Shown piece by piece: positions 5,340 to 9,799 of a stretch of DNA of 9,799 nucleotides (position 1 is the first letter of the stretch; every line of letters starts with the position of its first letter). The position numbers were made by a program, and so were the translations under genes. The stretch covers positions 1 through 9,799 of the forward strand of contig JBKQPR010000177.1 in assembly GCA_052144935.1 (NCBI GenBank), in the 5' to 3' direction. Source of the stretch: JOPF133 sp052144935. GTDB taxonomy: Bacteria; Acidobacteriota; Terriglobia; Bryobacterales; Bryobacteraceae. The notes under the pieces were generated by a model. It saw only the letters and a list, made by a program, of their open reading frames with translations, made no database searches and had not been told where the DNA came from.

Positions 5340-5806
5340 AAACGGTGGCGCTGGGCGCACGCATCGCGCGCGAGTTGCCCGCACGCGGCGTCGTGCTGCT
5401 GATCGGCAACCTGGGCGCCGGCAAGACCATGCTGGCCAAGGGAATCGTGAGCGGCTTGGAGGCCGCGCCGCCCGAAGAGGTCTCCAGCCCGACCTTCACC
5501 CTGATCCACGAATACGGCGGTGGGGCAGGCGCTTCCGCCTGCCAACCCCCGTTCGCTCCGGTAAGCCCCTCAACTCCGGGTGTCCCCCCGCGCGCGGCTC
5601 GGGTGTATCATATCGACCTGTACCGGCTGGAGGAGGCGCGCGAGGCCGCCACCTTGGGCCTCGATGAAATCTTCGAGCGCGACGCCATCGTCCTCATAGA
5701 ATGGGGCGAGCGCTTTCCGCAACTGATGCCCGCCGCGCGCACGGAAATCCGCCTGCGCGACCTGGGCGGCGACGAAAGGGAAATCGAAGTTACCACACTT
5801 CCATGA
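5309..5806 (+). CDS. tsaE: tRNA threonylcarbamoyladenosine (t6A37) biosynthesis ATPase TsaE
   Basis: A 165-residue cytoplasmic P-loop ATPase that works with TsaD and TsaB to make N6-threonylcarbamoyladenosine at position 37 of ANN-decoding tRNAs. It shows the TsaE N-terminus RTRSEAETVALGARIA (5-20), Walker A GNLGAGKT (33-40), SSPTFTLIHEY (59-69), HIDLYRL (101-107) and IEWGERF (130-136), which together are diagnostic. GTG 5309 is chosen because homology begins about here and the same frame is preserved in repeat copy 1. GGAGG at 5301-5305 is only 3 nt away, so initiation may depend on coupling to upstream translation. Residues about 71-96 are an extra Gly/Pro/Ala-rich loop between the SPTFTL strand and HIDLYRL, encoded partly by a palindromic repeat. 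Other TsaE proteins have only a few residues there. The stop overlaps the next start as ATGA. Confidence 0.92.
   Translation: MPSYRTRSEAETVALGARIARELPARGVVLLIGNLGAGKTMLAKGIVSGLEAAPPEEVSSPTFTLIHEYGGGAGASACQPPFAPVSPSTPGVPPRAARVYHIDLYRLEEAREAATLGLDEIFERDAIVLIEWGERFPQLMPAARTEIRLRDLGGDEREIEVTTLP
5519..5543. repeat. Palindromic repeat inserted in frame within tsaE
   Basis: GGCAGGCG (5524-5531) and CGCCTGCC (5536-5543) form a perfect 8-bp stem around CTTC, preceded by GGTGGGGCA (5519-5527). The same GGTGGGGCA and GCCTGCC words recur in the gap after the metallophosphoesterase gene (7960-7983), so this is a dispersed repeat family. Here it lies inside the coding sequence, in the extra loop of TsaE. 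Confidence 0.7.
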
Positions 5807-6588
5807 ACAAACAACCTTGGGCCCTGATTCTAGGCGCCAGCAGCGGGTTCGGCGAAGCCACCGCGCTGGAGCTGGCGCACACCGGCATGAACATTTTCGG
5901 GGTCCACCTGGACCGCCGCGATAAGCTGCCGCACGTGGCTGAAATCGAAGAGAAGATCCGCGTCATGGGGCGCGAGTCGCAGTTCTTCAACGGCAACGCC
6001 TCGGACGACGAGATGCGCGCGGAGATCGTGGGCCAGATCCGCCAGCGGCTCACCGATCAACCGGGAGTGCTGCGCGTGCTGATGCACTCGCTGGCCTGGG
6101 GATCGCTCAAGCCGCTGACCGGCGCCGAGCAGGTGATCTCCAAGAAGCAGCTCGAAATCACCGCCGACACCATGGGCCACTCGCTGGTTTATTGGGTGCA
6201 GGATTGCCTGCGCGAGGGCTTGTTCGAGTGGGGCGGGCGCATCTTCGCCATGACCAGCGCGGGAGGCACGCGCGCCATTCCCAACTATGGGCCGGTGAGC
6301 GCCGCCAAGGCCATTCTGGAGTCGCACATCCGCCAGTTGGCGCTGGAGCTGGCGCCGGCCGGCATCACCGCCAATGCGATTCTGGCGGGCGTCACCGACA
6401 CTCCCGCGTTGCGCCTGATTCCGGACTGGCAGAAGATCGCCGACCTGGCGCGCCAGCGCAACCCGCATCACCGCCTGACCATGCCCGAGGACGTGGCGCG
6501 CTCGATCGCCGCGCTGTGCCACCCGGCCACTTACTGGATGACCGGCAACGTCATTCACGTGGATGGCGGCGAGAACATCGTAGGATAA
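5803..6588 (+). CDS. SDR-family oxidoreductase, enoyl-[acyl-carrier-protein] reductase-like (FabI/FabL type)
   Basis: A 261-residue short-chain dehydrogenase/reductase. The N-terminal Rossmann motif is GASSGFG (11-17). MHSLAWG (94-100) takes the place of the usual NNAG, as in FabI-type enzymes (HSxx). The active site is TSAGG (151-155) followed by Y162-G-P-V-S-A-A-K169. This Tyr-x6-Lys spacing is typical of the FabI and FabL enoyl-ACP reductases, whereas ordinary SDRs have Tyr-x3-Lys. The C-terminus MTGNVIHVDGG also resembles FabL. The likely reaction is NAD(P)H-dependent reduction of the trans-2-enoyl-ACP double bond in type II fatty acid synthesis, but a role in another pathway is possible. 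The start ATG overlaps the tsaE stop as ATGA, indicating translational coupling. Confidence 0.8.
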   Translation: MNKQPWALILGASSGFGEATALELAHTGMNIFGVHLDRRDKLPHVAEIEEKIRVMGRESQFFNGNASDDEMRAEIVGQIRQRLTDQPGVLRVLMHSLAWGSLKPLTGAEQVISKKQLEITADTMGHSLVYWVQDCLREGLFEWGGRIFAMTSAGGTRAIPNYGPVSAAKAILESHIRQLALELAPAGITANAILAGVTDTPALRLIPDWQKIADLARQRNPHHRLTMPEDVARSIAALCHPATYWMTGNVIHVDGGENIVG

Positions 6589-6592
6589 TTTT

Positions 6593-7126
6593 ATGGACGA
6601 CCCTCTGGTTTGCCCGGACGACGCCCTGCCCTGCCTGGGAATTCTGGAAGCCACTCCGGAGATTCTGCGCGGCCTGATGTGCGAGCTGTCCGGCGATGAC
6701 GCCCGCTGGAAACCGGCCGCCGACCGCTTCTCGGTGGCCGAAGTGCTGGCGCATCTGTCCCACGCGGAAGGCCACTGCTACCGCTTGCGTCTGGACCGCT
6801 TTTTGAGCGAGGAGCTTCCCGGGTTGGAGGCCGACGACGCCCAAATGCACCTGCACCTCTACCGCGACGCCGACCCTGAAGACGCCTTCGATCACTTCGA
6901 AGAGCAGCGCGAAAGCAATATCGAATTCCTGCGAGGCCTGCCCGCGGCCGCCGCCGGCCGCCGCGCCTTTCACCCCGTAGCGGGCCCAATCACTCTGGGC
7001 CAGATGCTGCACGAATGGGCGCTGCACGATCTGGGGCACATCCGCCAGGTCGCCGAGCTGGTGCGCGCGCGCAAATATCTGGCCGGCGCTGGCGCGTTGG
7101 GAAGCGATTACCGGTTGAAACCATGA
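6593..7126 (+). CDS. DinB-like four-helix-bundle protein
   Basis: A 177-residue protein of the DinB/DfsB-like superfamily: a four-helix bundle, usually with one divalent metal held by three histidines. Candidate ligands are H54 (in VLAHLSHAEGH, 51-61) and H145 and H149 (in LHEWALHDLGHIRQ, 139-152); the last segment is a hallmark of the family. Members include thiol-dependent transferases and many proteins of unknown role, so no substrate can be given. It lacks a signal peptide and is probably cytoplasmic. The start is ATG 6593, with AGGA at 6582-6585 as ribosome-binding site overlapping the end of the preceding gene and a 4-nt gap. The stop overlaps the next gene start as ATGA, so it is an inner gene of the tsaE operon. 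Confidence 0.82.
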   Translation: MDDPLVCPDDALPCLGILEATPEILRGLMCELSGDDARWKPAADRFSVAEVLAHLSHAEGHCYRLRLDRFLSEELPGLEADDAQMHLHLYRDADPEDAFDHFEEQRESNIEFLRGLPAAAAGRRAFHPVAGPITLGQMLHEWALHDLGHIRQVAELVRARKYLAGAGALGSDYRLKP

Positions 7127-7959
7127 CCATGCTTACCAGACTTATCGGAGTGACTCTTGGCTGCGCCTGCGCACTGGCGGGCCAGACGTTCATCCAAATG
7201 TCGGACCCGCAGTTCGGCATGTATTCGAAAGACCAGAACTTCACGCACGAAACCGCCAATTTCGAATTCGCCATCGCCACCGCCAACCGTCTGAAGCCCG
7301 CGTTCGTGGTGGTGACCGGCGATCTGATCAACCAAGCCGGCAACGCCGCGCAGGCGGCCGAATATCACCGCATCGCGGCCAAGCTCGCGCCGGGCATCCG
7401 GCTGTTCAACGTGGCCGGCAATCACGACGTGGAAAACGAACCGACCAGGGAATCGCTGGCGCGCTACCGCGAGCGTTTCGGCCCCGACTATTACACCTTC
7501 CGCGTGGGCGAGATTACCGGCATCGTGCTGAATTCCAACCTGGAGAAGGGCACCCAAAACGTGCCGGACGAGGCCGCCAAAATGGAGGCCTGGTTGAAGG
7601 CCGAGCTGGCCAAGGCCAGGAGCGCCGGAGCGCGGCGGGTGATCGTGTTCCAGCACATCCCGTTCTTTCTGGCCGATGCCAACGAAGAGGACCAGTATTC
7701 CAACATCCCCCGCGAGACCCGCGCGCGGTATTTGAAGCTGCTGCACGAAAACGGCGTGGAGCAGGTCTTCGCCGGCCATTACCACCGCAACGCCGAAAGC
7801 CGCGACGGCGCGCTGGACATGGTGACCACGGGACCGGTCGGGATGCCTCTGGAGGGCGGCAAATCGGGCATCCGCATCGTGACCGTGACGCCCGCGGGAG
7901 TGAAGCACCAGTATTACGATTTCGGGGATCTGCCGGACACGCTGGAATCGGGAAAATGA
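7123..7959 (+). CDS. Secreted CPPED1-like calcineurin-type metallophosphoesterase
   Basis: A 278-residue metallophosphoesterase. Residues 1-20 (LIGVTLGCACALAG) look like a signal peptide, so it probably acts outside the cytoplasmic membrane. The five metal motifs are present in order: SDPQFG (27-32, with Gln in place of the common His), TGDLIN (65-70), GNHDVENEPT (99-108), FQHIPFFL (176-183) and GHYHRN (218-223). The motifs SDPQFG, GNHDxxNxPT, FQHIPxFL and GHYHRNA, with their spacing, match the animal CPPED1/CSTP1 group closely, from my memory of that family. Human CPPED1 is a reported protein phosphatase acting on Akt; the bacterial substrate is unknown. The ATG at 7123 overlaps the DinB stop as ATGA; ATG 7129 is an alternative. 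Confidence 0.88.
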   Translation: MTMLTRLIGVTLGCACALAGQTFIQMSDPQFGMYSKDQNFTHETANFEFAIATANRLKPAFVVVTGDLINQAGNAAQAAEYHRIAAKLAPGIRLFNVAGNHDVENEPTRESLARYRERFGPDYYTFRVGEITGIVLNSNLEKGTQNVPDEAAKMEAWLKAELAKARSAGARRVIVFQHIPFFLADANEEDQYSNIPRETRARYLKLLHENGVEQVFAGHYHRNAESRDGALDMVTTGPVGMPLEGGKSGIRIVTVTPAGVKHQYYDFGDLPDTLESGK

Positions 7960-7983
7960 GGTGGGGCATACTTTAGCCTGCCC
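7960..7983. repeat. Intergenic copy of the GGTGGGGCA...GCCTGCC repeat
   Basis: GGTGGGGCA (7960-7968) and GCCTGCCC (7976-7983) are shared with the palindromic repeat inside tsaE, with a different and shorter centre. GGGCA and TGCCC can pair as a weak hairpin directly after the metallophosphoesterase stop. This could help end the upstream transcript, though no T-run follows. Confidence 0.5.
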
Positions 7984-7997
7984 GGCTTCCTCAACGT

Positions 7998-8026
7998 CTC
8001 CGCGCCTCCGCGTCAAGTGCTTTTCG
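7998..8026. repeat. CTCCGCG dispersed repeat upstream of the DUF58 gene
   Basis: CTCCGCGCCTCCGCG (7998-8012) recurs in direct orientation at 9207-9221. The overlapping stretch CTCCGCGTCAAGTGCTTTTC (8006-8025) recurs inverted at 9145-9164 with one single-base gap. It is part of a dispersed repeat whose fuller copy lies downstream of the same gene. Confidence 0.65.
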
Positions 8027-8030
8027 GGGC

Positions 8031-8036
8031 TACAAT
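8031..8036 (+). promoter_or_regulatory. Candidate -10 element (TACAAT) for the DUF58 gene
   Basis: TACAAT ends 11 nt before the ATG at 8048, predicting a leader of about 5 nt with no room for a Shine-Dalgarno sequence. It lies immediately after the CTCCGCG repeat and has no clear -35 partner. Confidence 0.45.
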
Positions 8037-8047
8037 CAAAGCGTTCC

Positions 8048-9157
8048 ATGAGAAAACGCTGGCTTCATCTCCGGCAGGCCGTGGCGCGCCGCATCCGCTA
8101 TAAGATCACCCGCGGCGGCGTGCTGTTTTCGGTGGCCATCCTGGTGGTGGCGGTGGGCGCGATCGTATCGGCGAACAACCTGCTGTTCCTGATCGTCGCC
8201 ATGATGATGGCCACGCTGCTGGTATCCGGACTGGTGAGCCGCTTGTGCCTGGCGGGACTGCAACTGGATTTCCGGGTTCCCGAGCACATCGCCGCTGGAC
8301 GCAGCGTGCCCGGGCGGCTCTATGTGCGCAATCAGAAGTGGCTGTTTCCGTCGTTCTCGATCCGCGTGGAGGGCTTGCGCGGGCCGTCCACTCCGGTGCT
8401 GCGCTCGGACAGCTACTTTCCGCTGATCGCGGCCGGAGCGGTGGTGGAAGAGACCGTCGAAATGTTCTTCCCGAAGCGTGGCGTCTACCGGCAGAATACC
8501 TTCGCCTTCTCCACCGCGTTCCCGTTCGGCTTCCTGGAAAAATCGGCTCGCGTGACGCCGCTGCGCGAGATGACCGTCTACCCGTCCATCGATCCGCAGC
8601 CCGGTTTCGACGATCTGCTGGCGGGCATCGCGGGCGAAATCGAAACGCACTACCGCGGCCTGGGCAAGGATTTTTACCGCATCCGCCCGTATGAAGCCTT
8701 CGAGAGCGCCCGGCACGTGGATTGGAAGGCCTCGGCGCACGTAGGCAGCCTGCAAGTGCGGGAATTCGCGCGCGAGCAGGAGCAGACCGTGGAGATTTTC
8801 CTGGACCGCGAGATCCCGCGCGATCTGGACGCCTGGTTCGAGCACGCCATCAACTGCTGCGCATTTCTGGCGTGGAGCCTTTCCAGCCGCGGCATCTCGG
8901 TTCACTTTCGTTCGCAGGGATACGACTTCAGGCAGCCGGAAGACGGAGACATCTATACGATTTTGAAGTATCTGGCGTTGGTTTACCCGCAGGCCATGAA
9001 CGGTCCCGAGGCGCCGCTGGAGGAGACCAGTTATCAGATTGTCTTTACCGCTTCTCCACGCGAATTCAGCGAGGCGGGGTGGGCGGGCGCGCGCATGTTG
9101 GCTCCCGATGTGCTGCCCGTGCCGGCTGCCGGGGCGTCAGGATGCGAAAACACTTGA
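8048..9157 (+). CDS. DUF58 domain membrane protein
   Basis: A 369-residue protein with two adjacent membrane segments (about 24-42 and 44-63) and a long soluble region. The DUF58 signature is clear: FFPKRGVYRQ (140-149), then STAFPFGFLEK (155-165), then G-K-D-F-Y-R-I-R-P-Y (206-215) running into SARHVDWKASAH (220-231) and VREFARE (237-243). The family fold contains a von Willebrand A-like domain. Members are normally encoded with MoxR-type AAA ATPases and transglutaminase-like proteins, and are thought to act as chaperone-like partners in envelope or metal-insertion processes. No MoxR ATPase is in this window. The start at ATG 8048 is the first Met before the membrane segments. The final codons and TGA stop (9145-9157) lie inside a dispersed repeat, so the natural C-terminus appears to have been replaced. 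Confidence 0.88.
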   Translation: MRKRWLHLRQAVARRIRYKITRGGVLFSVAILVVAVGAIVSANNLLFLIVAMMMATLLVSGLVSRLCLAGLQLDFRVPEHIAAGRSVPGRLYVRNQKWLFPSFSIRVEGLRGPSTPVLRSDSYFPLIAAGAVVEETVEMFFPKRGVYRQNTFAFSTAFPFGFLEKSARVTPLREMTVYPSIDPQPGFDDLLAGIAGEIETHYRGLGKDFYRIRPYEAFESARHVDWKASAHVGSLQVREFAREQEQTVEIFLDREIPRDLDAWFEHAINCCAFLAWSLSSRGISVHFRSQGYDFRQPEDGDIYTILKYLALVYPQAMNGPEAPLEETSYQIVFTASPREFSEAGWAGARMLAPDVLPVPAAGASGCENT

Positions 9158-9221
9158 CGCGGAGAAACCAATTCTCGTTTTGTCTTCTCCGCGTCTTTCT
9201 CTGCGCCTCCGCGCCTCCGCG
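9145..9221. repeat. Dispersed repeat with hairpin at the end of the DUF58 gene
   Basis: GACGCGGAGAA (9156-9166) and TTCTCCGCGTC (9185-9195) form a perfect 11-bp stem with an 18-nt loop. The stem begins inside the DUF58 stop codon. A pyrimidine-rich CTCCGCG tract follows to 9221. The left edge CGAAAACACTTGACGCGGAG (9145-9164) is the inverse of 8006-8026. The hairpin may act as a weak terminator, although TTTCTCT rather than a T-run follows it. Confidence 0.65.
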
Positions 9222-9244
9222 CCAAAAGGGCGCTCGCCCTGCAC

Positions 9245-9250
9245 TATAAT
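9245..9250 (+). promoter_or_regulatory. Consensus -10 element (TATAAT) for the DUF4440 gene
   Basis: A perfect TATAAT lies exactly 6 nt before the ATG at 9257, so the predicted transcription start coincides with the A of the start codon. No Shine-Dalgarno sequence exists. This is the clearest leaderless-type promoter in the window. Confidence 0.6.
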
Positions 9251-9256
9251 CACCGA

Positions 9257-9673
9257 ATGGCGCGTTGGCTGATTCTTCTCTGCTGCTGCCCCCTGTTCGC
9301 GCAGGAAACCGAAATCCGGGCGATCCTGCAAAATACCGAAGTGGCCTGGAACCGCGGCGACCTGGCTGCGGTGGCCGCCTACTACGAGAACTCTCCTCAG
9401 ACCACCTTCATCGGCCGCGAAGTGACCCGTGGCGGCACGCAGGCGATCCTGGACCGCTACCGCCGCGCGTATCCGACGCCCGAGGCGAGGGGAACGTTGA
9501 CATTTTCGGAGATCGAAGTGCGCCCGCTGGCGGACGGTGTGGCGCTGGCCATCGGCAAATTCAATTTGAAGCGCACAGCCGAGGGCGGCGGCGATACCTC
9601 GGGAAGGTTCACCTTGGTGCTGCGCCGCACCAGCGCGGGCTGGAAGATTATCCACGACCATACGAGTTCATGA
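9257..9673 (+). CDS. Secreted SnoaL/DUF4440-like (NTF2 fold) protein
   Basis: A 138-residue protein. Residues 1-15 (MARWLILLCCCPLFA) form a short signal peptide with likely cleavage before QETEI, so the mature protein is exported. The rest matches the DUF4440/SnoaL-like NTF2 fold. It has a first helix with the typical VAWNRGDLAAVAAYY (29-43), then FIGREVTRGGTQAILDRYR, beta strands including LTFSEIEVRPLADGVALAIG (81-100), and the family ending FTLVLRRTSAGWKIIHDHTSS. Such proteins bind small molecules in a cone-shaped pocket, and some are enzymes. No catalytic residue set can be assigned here. It follows the repeat that ends the DUF58 gene and has its own TATAAT, so it is probably a separate transcription unit. 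The two proteins share only location and likely envelope targeting. Confidence 0.87.
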   Translation: MARWLILLCCCPLFAQETEIRAILQNTEVAWNRGDLAAVAAYYENSPQTTFIGREVTRGGTQAILDRYRRAYPTPEARGTLTFSEIEVRPLADGVALAIGKFNLKRTAEGGGDTSGRFTLVLRRTSAGWKIIHDHTSS

Positions 9674-9681
9674 ACTGAACG

Positions 9682-9695
9682 AGCGAAAGTTCGCT
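9682..9695. other. Small hairpin after the DUF4440 gene
   Basis: AGCGAA (9682-9687) and TTCGCT (9690-9695) are perfect inverted arms. Just before, AGTTCATGAACT (9665-9676) is a perfect palindrome across the stop codon. Neither is followed by a T-run, so termination is uncertain. Confidence 0.35.
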
Positions 9696-9769
9696 AAGTA
9701 GTTGACGTGGAGCATGTTAGCTGACCCCGAATAAATAATTCCTTTGGAAAGTGCCCGGAGGCCCGTTTT

Positions 9770-9799
9770 GTATCAGTAATTTCTTGATACAACTGATAC
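9770..9799. repeat. GTATCAGT / ACTGATAC inverted repeat at the right edge
   Basis: GTATCAGT (9770-9777) and ACTGATAC (9792-9799) are perfect 8-bp inverted arms, with an additional TGATAC at 9785-9790 between them. The stretch is AT-richer than the rest and is cut by the window end. It could be an operator, a hairpin, or the edge of a mobile element. Confidence 0.4.

Noticed and set aside
4854..5384. Minus-strand open frame of 176 codons covering the gap before tsaE
   Set aside because: It overlaps both the DUF5615 end and the tsaE start, has a Cys/Pro/Arg-rich composition, and shows no recognisable motif or ribosome-binding site.
7108..8049. Minus-strand open frame of 313 codons opposite the metallophosphoesterase
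   Set aside because: It is antisense to a gene with all catalytic motifs. Composition is shadow-like and no family features are seen.
7998..9221. CTCCGCG tracts considered as a CRISPR array or tandem satellite
   Set aside because: There are only two short clusters, with no regular spacers or repeat units of CRISPR length.

Overview
The window is GC-rich bacterial chromosomal DNA with tightly packed, mostly plus-strand genes. The gene set, the many secreted small proteins and the dispersed GC-rich palindromic repeats resemble Acidobacteriota of the Solibacter/Bryobacter type. That assignment rests on general resemblance from memory, not on a search. No rRNA, tRNA, CRISPR array, intact insertion sequence or phage gene was seen.

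Layout. (1) 1-600: a possible minus-strand gene start at the left edge, a terminator-like structure, and a minus-strand gene for a small secreted beta-rich protein. This gene is divergent from (2) 598-2499, a membrane-anchored HAMP-SpoIIE (RsbU-type) PP2C phosphatase. (3) 2503-2632: a 130-bp nested palindromic, MITE/REP-like element filling almost the whole gap before (4) nnrE/nnrD (2639-4150), the bifunctional NAD(P)HX repair enzyme. (5) 4304-4903: a DUF433/DUF5615 toxin-antitoxin-like pair whose toxin has Gly at both Asp positions of a conserved motif. (6) 4904-5308: a gene-poor stretch holding a candidate 54-aa chimeric ORF. (7) 5309-7959: a tightly coupled run of tsaE, an enoyl-ACP-reductase-like SDR, a DinB-like protein and a secreted CPPED1-like metallophosphoesterase, joined by ATGA overlaps or a 4-nt gap. 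(8) 8048-9157: a DUF58 membrane protein. (9) 9257-9673: a secreted NTF2-like DUF4440 protein. The last 126 nt hold only small palindromes.

The most informative structure is a 40-bp direct repeat (2 mismatches) at 4116-4155 and 5300-5339. The first copy is the 3' end of nnrE and the second carries the start of tsaE. Each copy also retains a relic of the other gene: copy 1 still encodes the first 10-11 residues of TsaE, and copy 2 still encodes the last residues of NnrD. The simplest reading is that nnrE and tsaE once overlapped by 26 nt and were pushed apart by an approximately 1.18-kb event that brought in, or left behind, the toxin-antitoxin-like pair.

Several dispersed repeats have been absorbed into functional sequence. 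One palindrome sits in frame inside tsaE, another repeat supplies the stop codon of the DUF58 gene, and the palindromic element before nnrE supplies its likely ribosome-binding site. Several genes have a -10-like hexamer only 6-11 nt before the start codon and no Shine-Dalgarno sequence, suggesting leaderless or nearly leaderless transcripts.
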